Source of the DNA: Siphonodentalium dalli
Taxonomy: Eukaryota > Mollusca > Scaphopoda > Gadilida > Siphonodentaliidae
Assembly (NCBI GenBank): GCA_032622095.1
Contig: CP136064.1
Span: 144,663,954 to 144,727,953, forward strand
Direction of reading: 5' to 3'
DNA: 64,000 bases
Part shown: positions 23,173 through 34,635 of the stretch, in pieces
Layout of the letters: every line of letters begins with the position of its first letter
Numbering within the stretch: position 1 is the first letter of the stretch
The notes under the pieces: model-generated
Seen by the model: the letters and a program-made list of their open reading frames with translations, nothing else
Told to the model about the DNA's origin: nothing
Database searches by the model: none
Position numbers and translations under genes: made by a program

Positions 23173-25551
23173 CATATAAATTAACCCTTACCAAATTTCC
23201 CTACCCTAATTTCTCATGAGTTTCTCCTGTGAAACTCATGTTAGTTTCTCACATGAGTTTCTCAGTAGTTTTTTAAGATGCAAATGAGGTGGTGGAGCTT
23301 TAAAACTAACATGATTTCTCATGTTTTCACATGAGTTCTCCTGTGAAAAATTATGATTTCTCCTGAGAATAGGGTAGTGTAAACAATATTTATTTGAACA
23401 AAAGAACAGAACATCACATTGACAATTATACATATTGAGAAAAAAAAACATAGTTAAAATGAGGATTAGATAACAAGCCATGAGCCTATGGCTTTTATAA
23501 AAATCTTTTCCTCCAAAAATGTTACCCCGAGTGTCAATACAGACAGCTACAGGGTAAAGAGGACGGGAATTTGAATATTGTTCTGTGTTTTCAAATAAAT
23601 GTTGGGAAGTTAGTTAAGCGAGTGCAGGGATCAGAAAGATGGAGGATCCGGTCGAGTGATAGAAGGGAGAAGATTATGAAATAGACAAGAAAGATAATAA
23701 AGTAGGTAGAAAAGAAGTGTGATAAATGCTGTATACAATAATCCCTCAGTCATAATCTAAATTTTACATTATGGTGTTAAATCATGATGTATTGTCCAAT
23801 ATAGAAACGGAATTAGACCCCAAATACGTCTCGGCACCCAGGAGAGATGATGCATGAAAATAAGTACATATTAGAATAATTGTTATACTTGTAGTGCGTA
23901 TCAATATAATCTAGATACAATTAGTACATGTTAGTACAATCAGTAGTAAGTCCATTAATATGCCAAGGTCAGCACGGTTGAACATGCACTCCGTGGGCAG
24001 ACAGACAGTTATGCCCGAACACAATGTGCAGAAACGCGACTTTCATATTTATACATACAAGTTATGCACCTCATGTTCACATACACGACCCCCTGCGCAC
24101 GGAGCTCACACATTATCGAAACATCACACATTATCGAAACGAATAGGGTAAAAATATTTCTCCTGAGAATAGGGTAGAAATATTCCTCCTGAGAAATATT
24201 CCTCCTGAGAATTATTCCTCCTGAGAATAGGGTAGAAATGTTTCTCCTGAGATTAGGGTAGAAATTTTTCTGCTGAAAATGTGGTATACAGGCAGCAGCT
24301 GGAGTAGGTATGGGACACTATACCCACCCCCATCCCATCTTGTCCTGGCCCAGTTGTGGTAAATGGGACCTCAGAAAGTGTTCATAGACTGTTTTTGCCC
24401 CCTTGATATTTTGTGCTTCTAGCTGGCATCCCTAATCCTAGAAGTTAGATTATAGTTGAATGATCTACAGAAATATTCCAATACACAGTTGATAGGAAAA
24501 ATACAAGTAAACACAGGTCAGACATGCAGCAGTTATGGAATGAATCTTGATATATTATTATATAGATATTGTACATTTATATAAGTACAAATTACTTTCA
24601 ATCAATGAAATCTTCCATATAAATGTTGTCAAATTCATTTTCTAATTAGATTCTCACAATTGATGTTTTTATTACAATTAATTAATTGTTATAGGTCTTG
24701 TATAAATATCAACCACGTCCACTAACATATAATTTGGTTTCATGATTTATATCTTTGGAAAATTCAACTTCAATATAGTTTATACTCGGTTGATAAATTA
24801 CAGAGAGAACCTCATGAAGTCAAAGCGACATGAGGGCCCTGGATACCCTGCTAAAACATGTCAATTTAAGTAACTGCATGAAGTTCAAAACACTCTGCCA
24901 TTTCTCTGCCATTTCAATAAATATTAACTCTTACCTAGTATAATAGTGTGAATTCCAATCTGTGGCACTTATCATTAAAGAATATGCACAAATAAGACCA
25001 TAATACATGTATAACTCCATTTCCCAGGCCCCTTGTCATGAATACAATACAACTGCTATCAACAAATAAATAAAGATTTTACCACTGGATATGCATAGCC
25101 TGCTTATCCAAGTAAGTGTTGGTTTAAAATTGGCACAATTAAATTAATTTGAATTCTCCAGCACACATCAGATCAGATTTCTCTACCACATGTGCTATAG
25201 ATAAACATATTCTCACCATTGAAATCTGATTAAGAAATTTCTACCCTATTCTACCATATTCTCATGTGAGAAATCTGACTTAGAATTATTCCCGAGATAT
25301 TCTGATCAGATTGTGGCCAGAATTCTCTAAGTCAGATTTCTACCCTAGCTATTCTATAATAAACTCATGTGTGAAATTTTTCCTGAGAAATATTTCTCAT
25401 GTTAGATTTAGGGTAGAAATTTATTTCACAGGAGAACGTTACTACCTTATTTCTCACCCAGCAGTCTAATTCGAATACATTTCTCCTGAGAAACTACTGT
25501 GATTCCTCCTGAGAACTACTGTCATCACATGTGGAGTTTTTTTTTTACCCG
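23173..25551. mobile_element. 2.4-kb TG-flanked element with CTCCTGAGAA motifs (type C)
   Basis: TG lies at 23171-23172 and 25552-25553. In the sibling arm (near 33400) the same position reads through with a single TG, so the boundaries are exact. Near the left end is AACCCTTACCAAATTTCCC; the right end is TTTTTTTTTTACCCG, so inverted ends are weak. The motif TTCTCCTGAGAA, a near-palindrome, and variants such as CTCCTGAGAATAGGGTAGAA recur at 23215-23370, 24150-24280 and 25230-25525. The centre (24300-25200) is AT-rich with nothing recognised. There is no transposase. Confidence 0.75.
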
Positions 25552-25553
25552 TG

Positions 25554-25656
25554 TACCACGATTCTCACGAGTGCCGCCTTTTGTGCTAGCTGCCTTCAAA
25601 ATACCTGTCCCACACAACACTTCTTAGTTTGTAGAGTAGAAACTTCATTAGTGACT
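25554..25656 (+). repeat. Inner end of left arm of structure G
   Basis: TACCACGATTCTCACGAGTG through CTTCATTAGTGACTGT pairs with 33291-33400 and resumes the arm directly after the type C insertion. Confidence 0.7.
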
Positions 25657-25659
25657 GTA

Positions 25660-25760
25660 TACACCCGCCAGTAAGCCCAGGGGGCTCGTGCACGTTTTTT
25701 CTCAAAAAGTGGGTACTGGGCTTTATATACTCACGAGGACCCCCATGTGCAAACAATTCA
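25660..25760 (+). repeat. AAGCCCAG-containing inverted repeat, left copy
   Basis: CGCCAGTAAGCCCAG, a TACTGGGCTTTATA block and CACGAGGACCCCCATG have reverse-complement counterparts at 32785-32885 (GTCAGTAAGCCCATCCTCG, AAGCCCAG, CATGGGGTGGTCCTCG). They may be the ends of a small element into which the LINE inserted, or the ends of a larger unit. Confidence 0.45.
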
Positions 25761-26278
25761 CTTCAAGTGCCAACCTACCATCATGTTTGATACCAATAAC
25801 ATATTTATGTATTGCATAAAGATAATAATGTCTTTTATTTATATTATAAAGAAGATAAAATCACATGATAATAAACAGAAACAGTGAATGACAGATACAT
25901 ATAATCCTTTATTTCCTCCATGTAACAGAGAGCTTAGAATAAATGTATACAAATAACGATACAAATGAACAATAACACAAGAAAGAATACATCAAGTGAG
26001 TATGTACAGTAAGTCAATGACAGAAGGACATTCATGATAATTATATCTACGGTTTTAATTTTATCAATTATGCAATAATATATTGTGAGAATTCAGGCGC
26101 AAGTGTATAGACGATGTACCTGTTTAGCACGAGAGTATGGGGTTTCGGAATATTGGGATAAGATGCAATAAGATGCTATATTGACAAAACTAAATCGATG
26201 ATACGCACCATAATATATTGTAGTTGGGATACTCGGACGGGTGCATGCATTATTTGCACTACATTGCTAATAATACAA
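25761..26278 (-). other. Probable LINE 3' untranslated region
   Basis: On the minus strand this follows the LINE C-terminal frame. It is AT-rich and noncoding. The exact 3' end and any tail could not be fixed. Confidence 0.35.
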
Positions 26279-27509
26279 TCATGGAATAACAGGTATGATA
26301 TCATCATATGCCCGGAGCAGCTCGTGATAATCGTTCCACATGCGGAGCGTACTCCTTGTTATAAATATAATAAATTTGTTAATATCTGTTATTTTTTCCC
26401 GAACATGTGGTGGGATGCATGACAGAAATATCATCATCTGTTCGTAGGTGGTGAGCTTGTCGATTTCTATGAAGCAAGGGATGTCAAAATGTTCAAGAAG
26501 TGTGAACCACATGTCGTTCCTTGCCGCAGATATTTCTGGACAGACAATGATGCTGTGTTCAACTTTGTTGCTGTATTGTTTATTACAGAGCAAACACTTT
26601 CCGTTTTCGGGAATCACGGATTTTGCTAAGAGCTTCGCTATTTCAAGGAATTGAACTTTGTATTGTGGATAAGCTCTACATGTGAACCATAATGGCGAAA
26701 CAGCCAGTGAGCTGTAGCTATCTGAAAAGTGTTGAAGTGAACTTTCTCTATGAAGACGCGCTTTCCATGCCGCTTCCTGGAAGTGTGATACTCCCTGGCA
26801 GACTAGCTGCTTCCATGCTTCCTTCGATGGGAAATTCTCGTTTTCAACGGAGGCAATTAAATGTGATTTTAGATTGTATATATATTTCTCCAAGATTAAA
26901 ATTATATCTGATATAAATGAATGCTCGCTTAAAGCGTCCCCTCTGATCTGCGAGGTTGAAATGTTACCATTTCTTTTATACACCGCCTTATAGAGGGACC
27001 TATTCTGAGAGACCAATTGTGGTATGATAGATAGAGTTATTTCCCCTGCATGTTGATGGTCAAGCAAGGTGATTTTATCCCACCTCAAAGTTGTAAAACA
27101 CGTTTAAACGGTTATTCTGATGATATAACAAGGTAAGGAGAGCTTCTATCACATTTGTTAGTCGAAATATACGCGAAATTGCCGTTTACACGACCAAAAT
27201 CGGTGTTGCGAGTTGGAATTCAACGCTACTGTGGTTTTTGGGTGCCGACAGGTGTCTCCCCTTGTCGTATTGTTTATGTATATTTTATAAATATATTTTC
27301 TACAAAGTCCCTGTGCTATATGGGAGCCCTTGAATTTGTTTTAGGCAAAATCGATGGGTTTTTTCCAATGAATTTTCGTTCGTTGTGGATATGCCGCAAA
27401 GAAATTCGCTCCCATATAGGCCTCTTGGTAAGACAATTGTGTTATATAACATGTTTGAACTAAGTGGAGTTATTCCCCCAGCATACATGTAACCCGCATT
27501 GCTCAGCAT
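26279..27509 (-). pseudogene. LINE ORF2 C-terminal part (thumb and zinc knuckle)
   Basis: The first stretch (27509-27300) contains NTIVLPRGLYGSEFLCGIS and LEKTHRFCLKQIQGLP, a block typical of the region after the RT palm in CR1-like elements. It ends at a stop near 27300. About 200 bp follow in which matching residues are spread over shifted frames. From 27088 a 269-residue frame runs to 26279. It includes CLLCNKQYSNKVEHSIIVCP, a CXXC-H-C knuckle found near the C terminus of many LINE proteins, and ends shortly after RMWNDYHELLR. The damage is frameshifts rather than a large deletion. Confidence 0.7.
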
Positions 27510-28666
27510 GAAATATGATGCCTAAGTTTCTGACAAATGTGATTAGTGAGGTTGTTCATCTGCATGATCCTTGTTATTGAGGGGAATACCAAGATGCGTA
27601 TATAAACTTGGTTCGACTCATGAATAGTTTTTCCATTTATAAGCCATGATTTTGTACTTCTAGATGTTTGAACGGATGTGCGCTCATTGAACACTATTAT
27701 TTTACATTTGTCTTGGTTATATTTGAATCTCCATTTTTGACTGAATGAACTACATATGTTAGACAGTAGTTGTAGACCCGGAGCAGTTAAAGTCAGTAGA
27801 GTCATGTCATCTGCTTGGGTTGGTGATACACAAAATGAGGAGCCAAAGCGCAAGCCATATTTATTCTGTTCAAGCGTGTGTATAAGGTCGTCAATGAATA
27901 TCATGTAGAACAGAGGGGACAAGATACTACCCTGTCTGGTTCCCTGTTGTATTTCGAAAAGGCGAGAAATACAGCCATTGAACTGGACAGAGCACTTTAA
28001 TCCACATAAGAGGGAGTTGATGATGTGCCAAATTTTCCCTTGGAAGCCATGCTGATATATTTTGAGAAGAAGTCCGTTAGTCCAAACCGTATCAAAGGCT
28101 TTATGGACATCTAAGAACATGCAAATAAGGTACTATGATTTTCGGCTGTGAACGATATTGATTCGTGTATTATTAATGAGGAGTTTAAACAGCTAATTTT
28201 TCTTTTTGGAAACCATGTTGAAGAGGGTGCACTTTCATGAGTTGGGGGGGTATTGGTTTCAAGGCGCACGAGAATTATTTTCTCAAATATCTTGTATAGG
28301 ATATGAAGCAATGTGATGGCGCGGTAACTGTCAAACTGATTTTTGGGTTTGTTTCCTCCTCTATATAGAGGAATTATCATGCCGACTTTTGCTTGTGCGG
28401 GTACGTGATTGAATTTTAGCATTTTCGACAAGAGCCTAACTATTGAGAGCTGGAGGAAATCACCACCATGTACAATGTGCTCATAACACAATGAATCGAA
28501 TCCGGGAGCTTTGCCTTTTTTGGCGGATTTCAGTACGTTTTTAAGTTCTTCTAAAGAAATTTCATAGCATAGTTCGGTATCAAGGTCTGATGTTTCGAGA
28601 AGCTGCGATAGTTCTTCGACTTGGTTATTGACATATGTATGGTGGTTTTCGTCGAAGTCATCGCTG
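27503..28666 (-). pseudogene. LINE ORF2 reverse transcriptase
   Basis: The upstream part (28666-28111) contains SAKKGKAPGFDSLCYEHI, then AKVGMIIPLYRGGNKPKN and YRAITLLHILYKIFEKIIL, the fingers region. After a frame change near 28115, FLDVHKAFDTVW (palm motif A), QGTRQGSILSPLFYMIFIDD (motif B) and PTQADDMTLLT (motif C) follow. The catalytic Asp pair is intact; the residue before ADD is Gln rather than the usual Tyr/Phe. WRFKYNQDKCKIIVF matches the next conserved block. The frame joins the endonuclease part once the insertion 28667-30551 and one TG are removed. Confidence 0.85.
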
Positions 28667-28879
28667 CCCTTACCGAAATCATTAGCCATCTGTTAGCCAT
28701 TCTTTAGCACTCCGAAGAGAAGGAATCATGGCTTACTGATTGCTAGTAGTTTTCAGAGGATATGGATGGTTAATGCAAAATTTAGCCATCGAGACTAGGT
28801 GATGGCTAGATGATGGCTTATTAGCCATCTCTTAGCCCTCCTATAGGCCAAAATATTTAAATGAGCTAAGCCATCGCTT

Positions 28880-29060
28880 AGCCCTCGATGGATGGATGGC
28901 TAGTAGGCCGATGGCTAGTAGGCCGATGGCTAGTAATCCATGGATGGCTAGTATGCCACTGATGGCTAGTAGGCTGATGGCTAGTAGGCCGATGGCTAGT
29001 AGGCTGATGGCTAGTAGACCGATGGCTAGTAGGCCGATGGCTAGTAAGCCATCGGATTGT
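28880..29060. repeat. GATGGCTAGTAGGCC tandem array
   Basis: About ten tandem units of ~15 bp (GATGGCTAGTAGGCC and variants) lie in the left subterminal region of the type A element. The second copy has the counterpart at 47250-47385. Confidence 0.85.
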
Positions 29061-29464
29061 TAGCCCTCGACATTTAGTGATGGCTTAGGATTGCTATATG
29101 TTATATGACTTGCTTCAGGAAGGATAACTCATTGTCATCATCTATTTGAGAATGAATTGTCTCCCTTGTCACTAAATAACCTGGGGAATAAAAAAAACAT
29201 CTGAATATATCTTTAAAATAATATTTTATATCATAAAAATAATTTTTAACAACATAATTATCAATGTCCATTATTTTTGTTGAGTTTTGCCAAGTTTTCA
29301 TCGGAAATACAGTGGAAACGATTTACATTTGTACCCCTGGACACACTGCATGGTATCTGGAATCATGCAACATCTTCACATTAAAGGCTGGGCCAGCCAA
29401 AGATTCGATCCTGCATGTTTTTTGTAAAAATCCAAAAGAAAATAGTCTGGTCAAGTTAGATCTT

Positions 29465-29732
29465 TTAACCCTTCCATGATGAGAGTTATGCTGGTGCAGC
29501 ATTAAATAACCTGGTTCCAGCTGAATTCTCTTATATATGCAAGTTTCCCATAGGGATCAAGCCTCGCATATATAAGAGAATGTGCTGGCTTACAAGGTCA
29601 AGGTAAATATTTTTAGGCCAATGTATTCTCTTATATATGTGAGGCTCCTTATGGGCAACTCGCATATATAAGAGAATTGCATTGGCACAGGGTTTTCAAA
29701 AAAATTCAGGAAGCTCCTGTCGGAAGGGTTAA
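29465..29732. repeat. Nested palindrome inside the type A element
   Basis: Outer ends TTAACCCTTCC / GGAAGGGTTAA enclose two hairpins with stems TTCTCTTATATATGC / GCATATATAAGAGAA (29526-29580 and 29625-29676). The two hairpin loops are approximate reverse complements of each other (CCCATAGGGATCAAGCCTC versus GAGGCTCCTTATGGG), so the whole block folds at two levels. The same block occurs in copy 2 near 46570-46845. Confidence 0.75.
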
Positions 29733-30551
29733 ATATGAATATGTTTTTTTCAAGATGTTTAATGTGTCATATATCATGCCCAATAAATTAGAAAATATTG
29801 TGCTGAGGATTGTACTTACCAATTTCCAGATTTATTTGTATCTTAGTGCCGCAGCAGGATATATATTCTCTCAGAATCTTAGGCAGAATGTTTGATAAAC
29901 ATGCAGATTTTTAATACTTTTTTACACAGCTTTTAAAATAGCAGGCTCAGCATATCTTGTAGCCATTACAGTACTAGTCCAATGAATCTCAACTACAGAA
30001 ATCACAAGTTTATAAGACCACTAGAACATCATGAGTGTAAAAAATACTGGAACAACAAACTGAAGTGAGCAGTGAATAGCTGTTAAAATTTGAATTTAAG
30101 TTAGCTCTGATATCCCAGGATGCATCTATCATGTCTGTGTATAAACATAACCTATTTTTAAAACTTAGGTTCCTCTATCTGTTGGGACCAACACATGGCA
30201 GCCATATGGCAGTCTCATGAGAACTGCAGGTTTCTTAACCATTATGACTTTCATGAAGGCTAACATTTGAATGTTAAAATTCTCCAGTCTGATTGTTATC
30301 CAAGAGATTCTTAGCCATCAGTAATTATAATGATGGCTAGTGAATATAATTCCATGTTGATGGCTTAATAAGCCATCCACTAGCCATCACCTGGCCATCA
30401 TCAGAAATCTAAGCCATCACAGACCTTCTTATTCTTCATGAGTGCTAATATAACTATAGTGATTGTTTTATATAATCTTAGCCATCATTGGTCTCTGATG
30501 GCTAAGCGAGGGCTTAGGGATGGCTTAATAAGCCATTCTGTTCGGTAAGGG

Positions 30552-31904
30552 TGACTAATGGGGAATAGAGGTTTTCAAAGTAAGATGCCCATGCTTGTAT
30601 CACGTCACTTGGTTCTCTTAGTGTGGAACTATTTACTTCAAATAGATAATTTGACGTGATACCTCTATCGGAGCGTCTTTTATTGAAGATTCTAAAAAAG
30701 GCATTAATATCCATTTCTGCTAATCTATCAAGACGATCATCAAGTTGTTGGATGTGTTTTTCGTTTGATTTCCGAAATTCACGACGAAATAAACATTTAG
30801 ATTCCTTGTATGCTCGGTATGCAGGGTGTGACTGATCCCGAGGTCTGGCATAAGAAATCCACTCACGTCGCCTCAGGACCATTTCGTTGTGGAGCTCCTT
30901 CAGAACATCATTCCAAAATGGTCTGAGGTGACGATTGAATTTCTTGGGTGGAATTGATATGCGAGCTGCGTCTGATACAATTGTGACTATTTCGTTGTAA
31001 TACGCATCTATTTCGTTTTTGTTATTGATTGTACGAAATTCTAAGTTGTTGTGTATATAGAGCTGATATGCATCTATGGAATGAGCGGAATGTATGGCAC
31101 GTTTCCAGTCTATCTTTGGCATGGGTGTAGTTCTACTAGTTGACGTTGCACTATCATATAGGATTTTCAAAAATATGGGGCGATGATTTGATACATTGGT
31201 GGCAGAGTCATCCAGGACTTCAATGTGCTCAACTCTATGAAGTACCGCGGAGGGTATAAGGATATGATCAATGATCGTACCCGGGCCACCGTCCGCGGGG
31301 ACAAATGTGGTCTTGACACCTATAGATTCTGATTTGCAGTGCACAGATGATAATTTACCATATCTAGCAGTTGTGCAAACGCTCTATTCCTCGCGTCGTG
31401 CTTTTCAAGGTTTCCATTAAAATCTCCCATCAGCATTAAATGGCCAAGGGATTTGAATATGGACATTAAATCATTCAGTTTTTGTATATATTCTTCATAG
31501 TGTTTTGTCGTGTAATTTGTTGAGGGTAGGTATACTTGAAAAATATATAAGAAGACACCTGGTCCCAGTTGAAGTTGTATACCGCATATTCTATCGTCAT
31601 CAATGTCAAGAACGGTTACTCTATCACTAATAGATTTCTTCCACATCAAGCATACACCGCCCTTGTATCTCCCCCTCTGAAATGGCAATCGTTGGGAGGA
31701 GTCACACACTGCATGATAAGTATACAAATCGTTTACAAGCTCAAGAAAGTGCATGTTATGTGAGTGAAGCCAATGTTCGGCTATTCCACATATATCGAGA
31801 TCATGGTCAGACAATAATGTATTCAGGTATGCGCTACTAGACATCAGGCCGGTACAGTTCCACGTAGCTATGTTTAACATGGTTATCAGTATCAAGTGAT
31901 ACAA
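30552..31904 (-). pseudogene. LINE ORF2 apurinic/apyrimidinic endonuclease and linker
   Basis: The minus-strand frame begins shortly after ORF1 with LNIATWNCTGL (Asn of endonuclease motif I), then CGIAEHWL (catalytic Glu), LMLMGDFNGNL (Asp/Asn motif), and, after a frame change at 31320-31344, IIDHILI and SNHRPIF (the Asp and final catalytic His motifs). These are the expected residues of the exonuclease/endonuclease/phosphatase fold that nicks target DNA for LINE insertion. A basic linker (HLRPFWNDVLKELHNEMVLRR) follows, up to the type A insertion. One frameshift breaks the domain, but all key residues survive. Confidence 0.8.
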
Positions 31905-32031
31905 CGTTTATATAGACATAGAATGCAGAAGAATAATACATATAGGATATAATTAATTCAACAGATAACGGATGTGCAAGCCAAAGTGATAAGTTTGGCA
32001 TATACGGGAGGTTAGCAATATGCACGAAACG

Positions 32032-32595
32032 TTATAGCTGTTTTCTCGCTATGAAGTCTTCATATGGTACCCAGTCTGAACAGGTAATATATCGGGGCCA
32101 ACAGTCCGGACCTTTGCAGAAGGCAGCATCTGAGCACTGAACATTAATACGGGCAGTTCTCGTACGATCTTTTCTGAGTCCGAATAGGTGAACAATGGAG
32201 AATTTCACCTTTTGGTCGAATAGAATATTGGCAATGATTTCTGCACTATGGTCTGCTGGAATATTTCCAACAAAAAGTCTGGTTGTTTGAATGGGGTGCT
32301 GATTCCGTGTTCTGTACACGTCATGATTGTCGTGTATACCAGAGGAATAAGCGTTTCTGTTCTGCCCATTTGAGTTTGAGTTACTGGTGTGAGGTGTTGT
32401 GTTACGAATTCTTATAAAAACACAAGAGTGAGATGCAGGTGAACATATATCAATCTTCTGCATTATCAAAGGATCCGACAAAAACACCAAGTCATTACTC
32501 CACATCCCATTGGATTTACTCTGATAGAGGTGTGAAAAATAAGTGACACATCCTTTGATTTTATTGATTTGATACCTCTCTGATTGATCCAACAA
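32032..32595 (-). pseudogene. LINE ORF1-like protein
   Basis: A 187-residue minus-strand frame ends 127 bp before the endonuclease frame starts. It contains TTRLFVGNIPADHSAEIIAN, resembling the RNP2-type strand and first helix of an RRM, and a Cys-containing tail (CSDAAFCKGPDCWPRYITC). LINE ORF1 proteins bind RNA and often carry RRM or zinc-knuckle domains, so the position and content agree with ORF1. Assignment as RRM is by eye and the N terminus is uncertain. Confidence 0.55.
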
Positions 32596-32784
32596 CTAAG
32601 AATAGAATAAGATGTGTATAATTCACAATACTAACACATGTGTATACTATTTTTATACACCTTTATTTTTTAAGAAAAACAACTTGAAAAAATAATAAAA
32701 GCACAGATGTAGTTGCATGAGTATCTTCTCCTATTCTAAAGGATAGAAAGCCATGATTGCACAGTATTCACATTCCAAATGCTC
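32596..32784. other. LINE 5' flank
   Basis: AT-rich sequence between the ORF1-like frame and the AAGCCCAG repeat. Probably includes the LINE 5' untranslated region. Confidence 0.3.
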
Positions 32785-32885
32785 AAAAATGGGGGCGGGC
32801 TTATCTACGAGGACCACCCCATGTTTTAATTAGGGTAAAAAACCCAAACTGGGCTTATCTTCGAGGATGGGCTTACTGACGATAT
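32785..32885 (-). repeat. AAGCCCAG-containing inverted repeat, right copy
   Basis: Reverse-complement counterpart of 25660-25760. Confidence 0.45.
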
Positions 32886-33290
32886 ATCTCAAGTTGTTAC
32901 CCGGATACATCCCAGCAAATCAGATTTTGTCCCCATCTTGAATTTACCTCCCGTTGACAATTAAGGCAGGGGGAAATAGCTGATTCTCATGAGAGAAAAA
33001 CACGTCTGGGTCCCCATCACGCAATTGGTTCAGGTAAACAACTAGCCATCTCGTTATTGTTGCTGGGCTCTCTGTTAAACATATCAACCCTCCATTTCCT
33101 TTCAATTTGATGTTCTCCTGTTCGTGCATTTCATCAATTGGAATAGCGGAGAAGCAATTTCGGGGTTTTTTTAACTGCCCAATATTGTTCGAACACACTA
33201 CTACCAGAAATAACATATTGGATGTAAGTGCAAGATATTCGATGTGCATATAATTTTACCTGCAATAGGATCTACTTTTGATGATTACGC
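32886..33290. other. Inner spacer of structure G without a left partner
   Basis: No counterpart was seen in the left arm and no gene recognised. An open frame of 101 codons on the minus strand has no family resemblance. Confidence 0.35.
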
Positions 33291-34635
33291 ACAGTCACTA
33301 ATTAAGTTTCAAATCTACGAACTATAAAGAAGTGTTAATGTCATATATGTTGTGTGGGACAGGTATTTTGAAGGCAACACAAAAGGCAGCACTTATGAGA
33401 ATCATGGTACATGTCTTGGACGAAAAGTTGGTGGCCAAACTAAGATTCCGAACAAATGGAACGACTTCCTCCGTGATTCTGACAATAAGCTTGAACTATT
33501 TGAATGCTAACAATGGTGCTGATATATGTGTTTCTCTAGGAACAGGCAAAATAAAACATTGTATTAATTTATGTCAACAGCACATGTTCCGCTCTGGGCA
33601 ACGAAAATTGTTTATCTGTACCAATTTTTCATTCGATATCTGGTTGTGGTTCCACTTCCATCTTCCATGGAAAGGGCAGAAAAGGTTTCTGGATGGCATG
33701 GAAATATTAACCCGCGATCACAGATAAATGTACATTTCTTCTATTGGCGAATCAACATTTTATTCAACTAGATTTGTCCTCAGATATTTTCAGAAAACTC
33801 GAACGTTTCATTATCATTAATTATAATAAAGGTTGTCAAAGGTTGCTGATTAACGAGGCATGAAGAGAATTCTTTTTAAAAAGGGGCCCTAATACAGCAT
33901 ATGAAATGAGCCGTCTACTAGGCAGGATTGTGGTACACTTGTCATGACATAACAATTCCAATACCTAAATGAACCTCGATACTGGGGATGGACAGTTGAA
34001 AACCATGGATATAATCCATTGTGGGCTACGTTACGAGAAGCTGCAGCTGTGTGTTGAGAACTCATCAAGTGTTGTTGAAAATCCCAAACTTGTAACAGGT
34101 GCAAATGTGCAAAAGCTGATTTACCATGCACATAGTTATGTATATGTTATTGTGATATTAAGAATGCCTAAAATATTTGTTCAACGTATCAACACGGTCA
34201 CCGGTGATTATAACATGACAATCTATGAGTTGCTATCTATCGGCTGGTATGATCATGCAGACTGTGAACATTATAGTTTATATACATAGTATAAACAAAG
34301 ATAGACCAATATGTTTATGTTTATTATTGATGGCCAAATTAAAGTTGTGATCTGAAATACATGTCCATATATATGTCTTGTATGTTACATGTGTAAAGTC
34401 AATGATATTGGGTCAGCACCTTCAAATATATCTATTGATGGTATAATAGAATTTTAGAATTTTGTTCTATTTCACCAAGACATGACATGTATACACCTTT
34501 AAATGTGTTGTATTCGACAGTTATTTTAAAAACTTTTAAGACCGCATATTGTATATTATCTTGAGAAATGTTTGAGAAATTTCCCTTATATTGGTTGAAA
34601 ATATTTGAAATGATGGGTATTTCACCATCAAATAT
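33291..34635 (-). repeat. Right arm of large inverted repeat (structure G)
   Basis: Pairs with 21600-23172 plus 25554-25656. It lacks both insertions found in the left arm, so it shows the two empty sites. A stretch at about 33735-34095 is absent from the left arm. On the minus strand it reads GLYPWFSTVHPQYRGSFRYW with WNCYVMTSVPQSC, a Trp/Cys-rich fragment I cannot assign. Pairing stops abruptly at the TACTTCCAT element. Confidence 0.75.

Larger units (their letters stand above)
28667..30551. mobile_element. 1885-bp TG-flanked element with AGCCATC arrays, copy 1 (type A)
   Basis: Perfect inverted ends CCCTTACCGAA / TTCGGTAAGGG are bordered by TG at 28665-28666 and 30552-30553. The element sits inside LINE ORF2; removing it with one TG leaves the LINE frame open, which confirms the 2-bp duplication. 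Subterminal arrays of GATGGCTAGTAGGCC and TTAGCCATC (28683-29090; 30310-30540) face each other. The centre includes a nested palindrome (29465-29732) and AT-rich sequence. No transposase. An inverted, closely similar copy lies at 45760-47602. Confidence 0.9.
26279..32595 (-). mobile_element. Degenerate LINE retrotransposon (CR1/Jockey-like), minus strand
   Basis: In minus-strand order the element holds an ORF1-like frame (32595-32032), an AP endonuclease (31904-30552), reverse transcriptase (28666-27503), a thumb-like segment (27509-27300) and a C-terminal segment with a CXXC...HXXXXC knuckle (27088-26279). It is about 4.4 kb after removing the 1885-bp insertion at 28667-30551. Domain order EN-RT with a C-terminal knuckle fits the Jockey/CR1 superclade; placement within it is inference. 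Frame changes near 31330, 28115, 27505 and 27100-27300 make it inactive. Confidence 0.8.

Noticed and set aside
28667-30551. Assignment of type A to piggyBac because of the CCCTT start
   Set aside because: The flanks are TG/TG rather than TTAA, and the LINE-frame test supports a 2-bp duplication.
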